Assembly (NCBI RefSeq): GCF_034424625.1
Contig: NZ_CP139976.1
Span: forward strand, 434,001 to 498,000
Length of the DNA: 64,000 nt
Direction: 5' to 3'
Source: Janthinobacterium lividum
Lineage (GTDB): Bacteria; Pseudomonadota; Gammaproteobacteria; Burkholderiales; Burkholderiaceae_D
A program made the translations under genes and the position numbers. Under the pieces are notes generated by a model. That model saw nothing but the letters and a program-made list of their open reading frames with translations. It ran no database searches and had not been told where the DNA came from. Positions 49,357-57,350 of the stretch are shown piece by piece. Numbering within the stretch: position 1 is the first letter of the stretch; every line of letters starts with the position of its first letter.

Positions 49357-50799
49357 TTACTTTTTCTGTTCTTTCTTGACGTCGGCCTGCACCACCACCG
49401 GTTCGGCCTTGGCCAGTTGCACCGGCAGACCCTTCAGGTGGTTCAGCGCCTGGTGCAATTGAAAATCGTCCTTGCTGCCAAATTCCAGCGGCTTGCGGGT
49501 CTTTTCCAGGGCGATGATGCGCAATTGCTCTTCCATCTCGTCGTTGACGGGCGCGGCCTTGGAGCTTTCCTGGTCGCGGTCGTTGCTCAGGTGCTTGGTC
49601 AGGTCCGCTTCGCGGATGCGCAAGCCGTTGAGGCCATCGCCGTCCGCATTTTCATCGACCAGCAGGTCGGGCACGATGCCCTTAGCCTGGATCGAGCGGC
49701 CGTTCGGCGTGTAGTAGCGGGCCGTCGTCAGCTTGACGGCCGTGTCGGCTGTCAGCTGGCGGATGGTTTGCACGGAACCCTTGCCGAAGGTCTGCGTGCC
49801 GATGATGGTGGCACGCTTGTAATCCTGCAGGGCGCCGGCGACGATTTCCGAGGCCGAGGCCGACCCCGTGTTGACGAGCACCACCAGCGGCACTTTCTTG
49901 ATGGCGGCCGGCAATTTCGCCAAGGCATCGCCTTCCGAACGGAAGGTATAGTATTCGGCGCCGCCGTAGAACACCTGTTTCGAATCCGGCAACTGGCCAT
50001 TCGTCGAGACGATGGCCGCGTCCTTCGGCAGGAAGGCGGCCGAGACGCCGATGGCGCCCTGCAGCACGCCGCCCGGATCGTTGCGCAAGTCCAGCACCAT
50101 GCCCTTGATGTTCGGGTCTTGCTGGTATAACGCCGTGATTTGCGCGGCCATGTCGTCGACGGTCGGTTCCTGGAATTGCGACACGCGCAGCCAGGCGTAG
50201 CCGGGCTCGACCATCTTCGCCTTCACGCTCTTCTGGTGGATTTCCTCGCGCGTGATGGTGAAGGCCAGCGGTTGCGGTTCATCCTTGCGGGCAATCGTCA
50301 GCGACACCTTGGTGCCCGGTTCGCCGCGCATGCGCTTGACGTTGTCGTCCAGGCTGACGCCTTTCACGGGCTGGCCATCAAGGCGGGTGATCAGATCGCC
50401 GGCCTTGATGCCGGCGCGGTAGGCGGGAGAATCCTCGATGGGCGAGACGATCTTGATGTAGCCGTCTTCGCTGAGGCCGATTTCAATGCCCAGGCCGACG
50501 AACTTGCCTTCGGAGCCTTCGCGCAGTTCGGCGTAGGCTTTCTTGTCCAGGTAGGCGGAATGGGGGTCGAGCGAGGCGACCATGCCGGAAATGGCGTCTT
50601 CCAGCAGTTTCTTGTCTTCCACCGGCTCGACGTAATCGGACTTGATCAGGCCAAATACGTCGGCCAGCTGGCGCAGCTCTTCCAGCGGCAGGGGCGGCTC
50701 GACGGTCTTTTGCGCCATGGCGGAAAATTGCAGCGACACGGCGACGCCGGCCACCACGCCCAGGCCGATCAAGCCGGTATTTTTGAGTTTGCCCATCAT
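49357..50799 (-). CDS. Carboxy-terminal processing peptidase (S41, CtpA/Prc family)
   Basis: Periplasmic serine protease that trims C-termini and helps control peptidoglycan hydrolases. The 480 residues have an N-terminal signal/anchor (GLIGLGVVAGVAVSLQFSAMAQ), a PDZ domain (SPAYRAGIKAGDLITRLDGQPV) and the S41 core with the catalytic Ser in NTGSASASE and Lys in TFGKGSVQ. Two adjacent ATGs are preceded by AAAGGTG. Matches the CtpA type rather than the longer E. coli Prc. Confidence 0.94.
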   Translation of the reverse strand: MMGKLKNTGLIGLGVVAGVAVSLQFSAMAQKTVEPPLPLEELRQLADVFGLIKSDYVEPVEDKKLLEDAISGMVASLDPHSAYLDKKAYAELREGSEGKFVGLGIEIGLSEDGYIKIVSPIEDSPAYRAGIKAGDLITRLDGQPVKGVSLDDNVKRMRGEPGTKVSLTIARKDEPQPLAFTITREEIHQKSVKAKMVEPGYAWLRVSQFQEPTVDDMAAQITALYQQDPNIKGMVLDLRNDPGGVLQGAIGVSAAFLPKDAAIVSTNGQLPDSKQVFYGGAEYYTFRSEGDALAKLPAAIKKVPLVVLVNTGSASASEIVAGALQDYKRATIIGTQTFGKGSVQTIRQLTADTAVKLTTARYYTPNGRSIQAKGIVPDLLVDENADGDGLNGLRIREADLTKHLSNDRDQESSKAAPVNDEMEEQLRIIALEKTRKPLEFGSKDDFQLHQALNHLKGLPVQLAKAEPVVVQADVKKEQKK

Positions 50800-50984
50800 T
50801 GCACCTTTGCAGCTAGCGTGTCTTGCACAAGCGCCAGTCCCCGTGGAGCGGCGCTTTCCTGAAAGTATAGACCTGAATCTCTGCCGGCGTGGGCTGGCCG
50901 TGGAAAAAGCATGCCTGGGCCCAGTCTACGCGCGAAAACGGGGCTGTCAGCTTGCCATATGTTGCGGTTTTGTATGCGATGTAT

Positions 50985-51110
50985 AGTTACTCTTGAGGGG
51001 AGTAAGCATTTGTAAGAGTCGAAAAAAAGCGTGTGCGGCGGCCCTATAGTGGACTCGCATTCTCGACCCGAAGTGGTTTTGCCTGCGTCCGCGGACGCAG
51101 GCTTTTTTTT
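50985..51110 (+). ncRNA. Candidate small RNA
   Basis: The 368 bp between ctpA and the next gene contain no credible protein gene, but end in a strong plus-strand terminator (51081-51110) although the upstream gene is on the minus strand. A TATAGT at 50982-50987 could be the -10 element of a short transcript; a second TATAGT is at 51045-51050. The 5' end given is approximate. This is inference from an orphan terminator; no known RNA family was recognised. Confidence 0.35.
51081..51110 (+). terminator. Orphan rho-independent terminator
   Basis: Perfect 22-bp palindrome built on GCCTGCGTCC and its complement, followed by eight T. T-tailed only on the plus strand. There is no annotated plus-strand gene for more than 4 kb upstream. 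Confidence 0.9.
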
Positions 51111-51167
51111 ATCCGCGGGCTCAGGCTCATTTAGACTGGCGCTTCTTCCTTCCCAGCAGATAGAAAA

Positions 51168-51389
51168 ATGTTAACTGATTTGCAGGCACGTGCCGCGCTT
51201 ACAGCGCTGATTGAAAAGTATCTGATGGGGCGGCATCCTGATGCCGGCCTGCTGATCGATATCGTTCAGGATCCGTCACGGCAAGTGCCGATTCGGGGTG
51301 TGCTCGAAGATATCGGGCAGTTCAACAACACGCAGTTCACGCAACAGGAGCTGGCGCTGATTGACGAGCTGCTGTATCTGTATGGATAA
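51168..51389 (+). CDS. Small hypothetical protein
   Basis: A 73-residue acidic, helical protein (MLTDLQARAALTALIEKYLMG...ELALIDELLYLYG) without cysteine, signal peptide or membrane segment. The ribosome site is weak (AGATAGAAAA). The coherent protein-like composition and isolated position between non-coding regions support it as a real gene. Function unknown. The 219 bp that follow hold no gene I can support. Confidence 0.6.
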   Translation: MLTDLQARAALTALIEKYLMGRHPDAGLLIDIVQDPSRQVPIRGVLEDIGQFNNTQFTQQELALIDELLYLYG

Positions 51390-51608
51390 GCGCTGCATGC
51401 GCTGTTCCAGCCCGCGCCATGCTCGCCGGACTGGACAATGAAAGCCCCTTGAGTCTGGCCGAACTGAGCCGCGATTCCCGGGCAGTCCGGGGGCAAGGAT
51501 GGCCAAAAGGCATGCTCGCGTGCTACATTCCTGCAGCGCCTGGCGCGGCAGGCTATCCGCCCGAAGCCATCCGCCCGGTCTTTTTGACATGCCCCATAAG
51601 GACAATCC

Positions 51609-53693
51609 GTGAATCGCTATCTCTTGAGCAGTCTGACCCTGACCCTGTTGGCTGCGTTTGCCCATGCCGCCGAACCCGTATCCGCCTCTGCCGCCCCGAC
51701 CGTGGCGCCCGGCGTCGCACCTTCCGCACCTGCCGCCGCCGGCGTCGTTTCCGGTATCGATGTGCAGTACATCGACCCCGCCGTGCGCGTGCAGGACGAT
51801 TTCTTCACCCATTTGAACGGCAAGTGGCTGGCCACGGCCGAGATTCCTGCCGACAAGTCGAGCTGGGGTTCGTTCGCCAAGCTGCGCGATGACACCACGC
51901 CACAGTTGCGCGGCATCATCGAAGCCACGCAAAAGGACAAGAACAGGAAAGCCGGTTCCGAAGCGCAGAAAATCAGCGACCTGTACGCCAGCTACATGGA
52001 TGAAGCCAAGCTCGAGGCGCTGGGCACGAAGCCGCTGGCCGGCGAACTGAACCGCATCCGCTCGCTGCGCGACAAGAAGGGCGTGCCGGCCCTGATCGCC
52101 CACCTGAGCCAGACGGGCGTGGCCACGCCGTACGCCGTCTACGTGGGTCAGGATGCCCGTGCCTCGACGAAATATGCGGCATATGTGAGCCAAAGCGGCC
52201 TGGGCATGCCGGACCGCGACTACTACCTGGAAGCCAAGCAGGCTGGCGTCAAGGAAAAATACCAGGCGCACGTGGAAAAGATGCTGGCCATGGCGGGCGA
52301 CAAGAACGCCGCCGCCCGCGCCAAGGCTGTCGTTGCGCTGGAAACGGCCCTGGCCGAAGTGCAATGGACCAAGGTCGAGAACCGCGACCCCGTCAAACGC
52401 TACAACAAGACCGACATCAATAAACTGAACGACCTGACCCCGGGCTACGACCTGAAGTCCGGCCTGGCCGCCCTGGGCATTGCCAACAAGGTCGATTACG
52501 TCATCGTCAACCAGCCGAGCTACCTGGCCGGCTACAACAAGGTGCTCGCGTCTGCCGACCTGGATACCCTGAAAGCGTATTTCGAATGGCAGTTGCTGCG
52601 CAGCTATGCCAGCTACCTGTCGAAAAATTTTGTCGATGAAAGCTTTGCCTTCTACGGCACGGTGCTCAGCGGCGTGACGGAAAACCAGCCGCGCTGGAAG
52701 CGTGGCGTGGGCGCTGTCGAAGGCGTGCTGGGCGAAGCCGTCGGCAAACTGTATGTCGCGCAATACTTCCCGGCAGAACGCAAGGCGCACATGCAGGAGC
52801 TGGTGAAAAACGTGCTGGCCGCCTACAAGGACAGCATCGACACCCTGGACTGGATGAGCCCGGAAACCAAGAAGGAAGCGCAAGCCAAGCTGGCCAAGTT
52901 CACGCCGAAGATCGCGTATCCGAACAAATGGCGCGATTACACGAAGCTGCAAATCGTCCAGGGCGACCTGGTGGGCAACATGATGCGCGCCGCCAATTTC
53001 GGTTCCGCGCGCCAGGTGGCCAAGCTGGGCAAACCGATCGACCGCGAAGAGTGGGGCATGACGCCGCAAACGGTGAACGCCTATTACAGCTCGACGATGA
53101 ATGAAATCGTCTTCCCCGCGTCCATCCTGCAGCCGCCGTTCTTTGACGCCAACGCGGACGACGCCGTCAACTATGGCGCCATCGGCGCCGTCATCGGCCA
53201 TGAAATCAGCCACGGCTTCGACGACAAGGGCAGCCAGTCCGATGGCGACGGCAACCTGCGCGACTGGTGGACCCCGGCCGACCGCAAGAATTTCGCTGCC
53301 AAGGCCGACGCGCTGACCAAGCAATATGACGGTTACAGCCCATTGCCGGGCTATCACGTCAACGGTGCACTGACTCTGGGCGAGAATATCGCCGACAACT
53401 CGGGTGTGGCGATCGCCTACAAGGCCTATAAAATCTCGCTGGGCGGCAAGCCGGCGCCCGTGCTGGACGGCCTGACGGGCGACCAGCGCTTCTACATGGG
53501 CTTTGGCCAGGTGTGGCGCAGCAAGATGCGCGAAGCGCAGCAGATCGTGCAGATCAAGACCGACCCGCATTCGCCGGGCCAGTACCGCGCGAATGGCACC
53601 ATGGTCAACCAGCCTGGCTTCTACGAAGCGTTTGGCGTGAAACCGGGCGACAAGATGTATGTCGCGCCGGAAAACCGCGTGATCATCTGGTAA
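51609..53693 (+). CDS. M13 family (neprilysin-like) zinc metallopeptidase, first of tandem pair
   Basis: Exported peptidase of 694 residues with a signal peptide (MNRYLLSSLTLTLLAAFAHA; GTG start after AAGGA). The long N-terminal M13 domain is followed by the catalytic domain with zinc motif HEISH (residues 531-535), the third ligand Glu592 in ENIADNSG and stabilising Asp596. The substrate-binding NAYY motif (QTVNAYYSS) is also present. It should cleave short peptides in the periplasm. A close paralogue follows 182 bp downstream, separated by a terminator. Confidence 0.94.
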   Translation: MNRYLLSSLTLTLLAAFAHAAEPVSASAAPTVAPGVAPSAPAAAGVVSGIDVQYIDPAVRVQDDFFTHLNGKWLATAEIPADKSSWGSFAKLRDDTTPQLRGIIEATQKDKNRKAGSEAQKISDLYASYMDEAKLEALGTKPLAGELNRIRSLRDKKGVPALIAHLSQTGVATPYAVYVGQDARASTKYAAYVSQSGLGMPDRDYYLEAKQAGVKEKYQAHVEKMLAMAGDKNAAARAKAVVALETALAEVQWTKVENRDPVKRYNKTDINKLNDLTPGYDLKSGLAALGIANKVDYVIVNQPSYLAGYNKVLASADLDTLKAYFEWQLLRSYASYLSKNFVDESFAFYGTVLSGVTENQPRWKRGVGAVEGVLGEAVGKLYVAQYFPAERKAHMQELVKNVLAAYKDSIDTLDWMSPETKKEAQAKLAKFTPKIAYPNKWRDYTKLQIVQGDLVGNMMRAANFGSARQVAKLGKPIDREEWGMTPQTVNAYYSSTMNEIVFPASILQPPFFDANADDAVNYGAIGAVIGHEISHGFDDKGSQSDGDGNLRDWWTPADRKNFAAKADALTKQYDGYSPLPGYHVNGALTLGENIADNSGVAIAYKAYKISLGGKPAPVLDGLTGDQRFYMGFGQVWRSKMREAQQIVQIKTDPHSPGQYRANGTMVNQPGFYEAFGVKPGDKMYVAPENRVIIW

Positions 53694-53733
53694 GCCCAGC
53701 CTCGATGAAAACGTAATCCTGTAACAACAAAAG

Positions 53734-53756
53734 AGACCACTCGCGTGGTCTTTTTT
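53734..53756 (+). terminator. Rho-independent terminator between M13 genes
   Basis: Seven-bp stem AGACCAC/GTGGTCT with a TCGC loop and six T. Confidence 0.9.
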
Positions 53757-53875
53757 GCATTCTGGCCAAAGTTCTTTCTGTCATTTCGGCCGGTATGCTA
53801 CAGTCAAAAACCGGGCCAGAAGCCTTGGGCCTTCTGACCCTTATGTTTCCACACAATACAATATAGAGGACAACC

Positions 53876-55951
53876 GTGAATCGTTATTTGTTAAGTGCAT
53901 TGACCCTGAGTTTGCTGGCCGGCGTGTCCGGCATGGCTGGCGCCGCTGATGCGGCCAAGAAAACCGCCGCCGCTCCCGCCACGGCCGTCGCCGGCGCGGC
54001 GCTGACGTCCGGCATCGCCGTCGAATACGTCGATCCTGCCGTGCGCGCGCAGGACGATCTGTTCCAGCACCTGAATGGCAAATGGCTGGCGGAAACCGTG
54101 ATTCCTGCCGACAAGTCGAGCTGGGGCAGCTTTGCCAAGCTGGCCGACGATACGCAAACGCAGCTGCGCGGCATCGTCGAAGGCGCTGCCGCTGACAAGG
54201 CCCGCGCGGCCGGTTCGAATGCCCAGAAGATCGGTGATTTCTATAACAGCTTCATGGATGAAGCCAAGCTGGAAAGCCTGGGCCTGACCCCCTTGAGTGC
54301 GGAGCTGGCGAAGATCGCCGCGCTGCAGGACAAGGCGGAATTGCCTGCCGTAATCGCCCATTTCAGCAAGCTGGGCGTGACTTCGCCTTACGACTTCGGC
54401 ATCCACCAGGACGCCAAGGATTCCACCAAGTACGTGGCCGACATCGTGCAGAGCGGCCTGGGCTTGCCTGACCGCGACTACTACCTGGAAGCAGGCAAGG
54501 CCGACACGCGCGCCAAATACCTGGCCCACGTGGAAAAAATGTTGAGCCTGGCCGGCGACGCGAACGCGGCCGCCAATGCGAAAGCCATTGTGGCGCTGGA
54601 AACGGATCTGGCCAAGGCGCAATGGAGCAATGTGCAGAACCGCGATCCCGTCAAGACCTACAACAAGGTGGAACTGGCGAAACTGGCCGCCGTGGCGCCA
54701 GGCTACGACTGGGCCCGCTACCTGAAGGATACGGGCATCGCCGGCAAAGTCAATTACGTGATCGTCAGCCAGCCCAGCTACCTGAAGGGTTTTGCCGAGA
54801 TCGCCAACAAGACTCCGCTGGAAACGTGGAAAGCGTATTTCCAGTGGCACTTGCTGCACGCTAACGCCGGCTACCTGCCGAAAGCGTACGTCGATGAAAA
54901 CTTCGCCTTCTATGGCACCACCCTGACGGGCGTGACGGAAATGCGTCCGCGCTGGAAACGCGGCGTGGGCGCCGTCGAAGGCGCGCTGGGCGAAGCCGTG
55001 GGTCAGCTGTACGTGGAGCAGTATTTCCCGGCCGAACGCAAGGTGCGCATGGAAGCGCTGGTGAAAAACCTGATGACGGCTTACAAGCAGAGCATCGACA
55101 AGCTTGACTGGATGAGCCCAGTCACCAAGAAACAGGCGCAGATCAAGCTGGCCAAGTTCACCACCAAGATCGGCTATCCGAACAAATGGCGCGATTACTC
55201 GGGCCTGACGGTGGCGCCGGACGATTTGATCGGCAACATCCAGCGTTCGCACTTGCTGAACTACAACCGCGAGTTGAACAAGCTGGGCCAGCCCATCGAC
55301 CGCGACGAGTGGGGCATGACGCCGCAGACCGTGAACGCCTATTACAACCCTGAGCTGAACGAAATCGTCTTCCCGGCCGCCATCCTGCAAGCGCCGTTCT
55401 TCGACGCCAACGCGGACGACGCCGTCAACTATGGCGCCATCGGCGGTGTGATCGGCCATGAAATCAGCCACGGCTTCGACGACCAGGGCGCCCAGTACGA
55501 CGGCGACGGCAACCTGCGCGACTGGTGGACCAAGGCCGACCATAAAAACTTCGCCAAGAAAACCAAGCAATTGGTGGCGCAGTACAACAGCTTCAGCCCC
55601 GTCAAGGGCCACTTCGTCAACGGCGAACTGACCCTGGGCGAAAACATCGCCGACAATTCCGGCGTGGCAATTGCGTATAAGGCGTACAAATTGTCGCTGA
55701 ACGGCAAACAAGCTCCCGTCATCGACGGCTTCACGGGCGAGCAGCGCTTCTACGCGGGCTTTGCCCAGGTCTGGCGCATGAAGATGCGCGAAGCGCAGCA
55801 ACTGGTCTTGCTGAAAACGGACCCGCACTCGCCAGGCCAGTTCCGCGCCAATGGCACCATGCGCAACCAGCCCGGCTTCTACCAGGCCTTCGACGTGAAA
55901 CCGGGCGACAAGATGTATTTGCCACCGAAAGACCGCGTCATCATGTGGTAA
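53876..55951 (+). CDS. M13 family (neprilysin-like) zinc metallopeptidase, second of tandem pair
   Basis: A 691-residue paralogue of the preceding protein, similar along its whole length including the GTG start and MNRYLLSALTLSLLAG signal peptide. Catalytic residues are intact: HEISH at 528-532 and Glu589 in ENIADNSG; NAYY (QTVNAYYNP) is kept. The sequences differ most just after the signal peptide and in the middle of the N-terminal domain, so substrate range may differ. It has its own upstream region with GAGGA ribosome site and a downstream terminator, so the two copies can be regulated separately. Confidence 0.94.
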   Translation: MNRYLLSALTLSLLAGVSGMAGAADAAKKTAAAPATAVAGAALTSGIAVEYVDPAVRAQDDLFQHLNGKWLAETVIPADKSSWGSFAKLADDTQTQLRGIVEGAAADKARAAGSNAQKIGDFYNSFMDEAKLESLGLTPLSAELAKIAALQDKAELPAVIAHFSKLGVTSPYDFGIHQDAKDSTKYVADIVQSGLGLPDRDYYLEAGKADTRAKYLAHVEKMLSLAGDANAAANAKAIVALETDLAKAQWSNVQNRDPVKTYNKVELAKLAAVAPGYDWARYLKDTGIAGKVNYVIVSQPSYLKGFAEIANKTPLETWKAYFQWHLLHANAGYLPKAYVDENFAFYGTTLTGVTEMRPRWKRGVGAVEGALGEAVGQLYVEQYFPAERKVRMEALVKNLMTAYKQSIDKLDWMSPVTKKQAQIKLAKFTTKIGYPNKWRDYSGLTVAPDDLIGNIQRSHLLNYNRELNKLGQPIDRDEWGMTPQTVNAYYNPELNEIVFPAAILQAPFFDANADDAVNYGAIGGVIGHEISHGFDDQGAQYDGDGNLRDWWTKADHKNFAKKTKQLVAQYNSFSPVKGHFVNGELTLGENIADNSGVAIAYKAYKLSLNGKQAPVIDGFTGEQRFYAGFAQVWRMKMREAQQLVLLKTDPHSPGQFRANGTMRNQPGFYQAFDVKPGDKMYLPPKDRVIMW

Positions 55952-55976
55952 CAGCAGTTCTGACGCGCTAGTACCG

Positions 55977-56008
55977 AGCCGCCCCGCATCAAGCCGGGCG
56001 GCTTTTTT
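55977..56008 (+). terminator. Rho-independent terminator
   Basis: Eight-bp stem AGCCGCCC/GGGCGGCT with an 11-base loop and T tract, after the second M13 gene. Confidence 0.88.
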
Positions 56009-56038
56009 ACGCCATGTGATCTGGCGCAAACTGCGGGT

Positions 56039-56064
56039 AAAAAAAAACCGCCCATCCGGGCGGT
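56039..56064 (-). terminator. Rho-independent terminator of the cytochrome c gene
   Basis: Seven-bp stem ACCGCCC/GGGCGGT with a four-base loop; eight or more T on the minus strand. Confidence 0.9.
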
Positions 56065-56084
56065 TCCTTGCTACTGCGAGCTGC

Positions 56085-56648
56085 TTACTTGGCAGGTTCC
56101 GCGACTGGTGCGGCAGCGCCGTCAGCGGCAGTGGCTGGTGCCGGCACTTCCGGTTCCTTGAACTTGCCGCCCGACGCATTGGCGATGTAGACGACGGCGC
56201 GCGCCACTTCCACATCGTCGAGGTCGGGATTGCCGCCCTTGGCCGGCATCGCGCGCAAGCCTTCGATGGCGTGTTTCAGGACCGTATCGTAGCCCTGGGC
56301 CAGGCGGGCCGACCAGCCGCCCGCATCGCCAAACTTCGGCGCACCGGCCACGCCGGCGCCATGGCAAGCCACGCAGGTCGCCGTGTAGACGGCTTCGCCG
56401 CTTTGCAGCACTTTCGGACCGCTGGCATCCTTGAAGGTGAAGCCGGCATTGGCAACCGGACTCAAGCGCTCGGCAATGGCTTCCGGCGACTGGCTGTCCG
56501 TACCGGCGCCCGTCAGTTTTTGCGCCGTGACGAACTGCACCAGCAGGATGATGCCGATGACGGTGATGAGGAAGAAGCCAGCTACGGCGGCAAGCAATTG
56601 TTTAGGCGTTTTGATCGCTGATTGTTGTTCGTTATGTGCGTCGCTCAT
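56085..56648 (-). CDS. Membrane-anchored c-type cytochrome (cytochrome c5-like)
   Basis: A 187-residue monohaem cytochrome: an N-terminal transmembrane anchor (about residues 18-42, LLAAVAGFFLITVIGIILLVQF), then a class I cytochrome c domain with haem motif CVACH (Cys92, Cys95, His96) and probable axial Met in LRAMPAKGG, and an Ala/Pro-rich acidic tail. The ATG follows AAGGA; an upstream frame extension is not needed. It carries electrons on the periplasmic face; partner oxidase unknown. Confidence 0.92.
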   Translation of the reverse strand: MSDAHNEQQSAIKTPKQLLAAVAGFFLITVIGIILLVQFVTAQKLTGAGTDSQSPEAIAERLSPVANAGFTFKDASGPKVLQSGEAVYTATCVACHGAGVAGAPKFGDAGGWSARLAQGYDTVLKHAIEGLRAMPAKGGNPDLDDVEVARAVVYIANASGGKFKEPEVPAPATAADGAAAPVAEPAK

Positions 56649-56847
56649 GATGTCCTTAGTCCAGATTTGAAACTGATGGCCGTGTAAGGTAGCATTTTTA
56701 CATGCCTGGATGTAAACCTTTATGAAACCCACAATTATAGGCACAAAAATTGAGCAGTGACATGCAATTGCCAGCGATACGACAGTTTCCGTAGACGTAG
56801 GTAAAGAAAAACGGTATCCTTCGCATCACTTCAGAAATTCCCCCTAC

Positions 56848-56923
56848 GCGGCTGTAGCTCAGTGGATAGAGTATTGGCCTCCGAAGCCAAGGGTCGTGGG
56901 TTCGATCCCCGCCAGCCGCACCA
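56848..56923 (+). tRNA. tRNA-Arg (anticodon CCG)
   Basis: A 76-base gene with encoded CCA. Acceptor arms GCGGCTG and CAGCCGC pair fully, the D arm reads TAGCTCAGTGGATAGAG, the anticodon stem TTGGC/GCCAA encloses the loop CTCCGAA (anticodon CCG), and the T arm contains GGTTCGATCCC. Reads the arginine codon CGG. Confidence 0.97.
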
Positions 56924-57218
56924 GACAAATCAAGACTCCCGTTTTATCCAGCCAGCATTGCCATGCGGCTGCATGCCGTGTTCTCCATTGTGATTTCAAC
57001 CCGGCAGGGACTGTGACGCTGCGCTGCGGGCGAATCCAATACCTCCACACCTTCGTGCGAGAACGACGCTTGCCTAGGCACGTGACTGTTTCTGCTCGCC
57101 ATGAGCACCGTGTGCCGCTACATGTCGATACTGCCACTTTTTTGTGCGCCACCTTCCGAAAACGCCCCTGACGCCCCTGCCGTTGTCCGTTTGCAACCTC
57201 CAAAGTCCACTAACCGCC
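56924..57218. other. Intergenic region downstream of tRNA-Arg
   Basis: About 295 bp with no gene I can support. Frames that cross the tRNA on the minus strand are the well-known false proteins that arise from antisense tRNA sequence. No integrase, direct repeat of the tRNA 3' end or other attachment-site sign was seen. Confidence 0.6.
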
Positions 57219-57285
57219 GATATCAAAATTGATATCGAAACAGTGGAAAAATTGATTGGAGAGATTATCGCCCAGCCCCTAAGAT
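57219..57285 (+). promoter_or_regulatory. Shared sugar-locus promoter/operator module, copy 1
   Basis: GATATC-N6-GATATC (57219-57236), ten bases, then the box AAAAATTGATTGGAGAG (57247-57263). TTGGAG (57256-57261) and TAAGAT (57280-57285) form -35 and -10 elements 18 bp apart. The same arrangement at identical spacing precedes the dehydratase gene at 63793. The expected start point near 57292 supports the ATG at 57351 for the receptor. Confidence 0.7.
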
Positions 57286-57350
57286 AAACGCCGAGCATGC
57301 GAACGACATGCAAGCAGCACAAAAAATATCAATACAATATCTGGAGATTC

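Noticed and set aside
53891..56215. 774-codon minus-strand frame, and the similar frame at 51276-53570
   Set aside because: Antisense to the M13 peptidases; their mutual similarity only mirrors that of the paralogues.
56698..57203. Two minus-strand frames across the tRNA-Arg gene, one encoding a GGDRTHDPWLRRP-like stretch, one ending LGFGGQYSIH
   Set aside because: These are recurrent false proteins produced by antisense translation of tRNA genes; no ribosome site or independent support.
56848..57296. Genomic island integrated at tRNA-Arg
   Set aside because: No integrase gene, no repeated tRNA 3' end, and base composition and codon use on both sides look alike.
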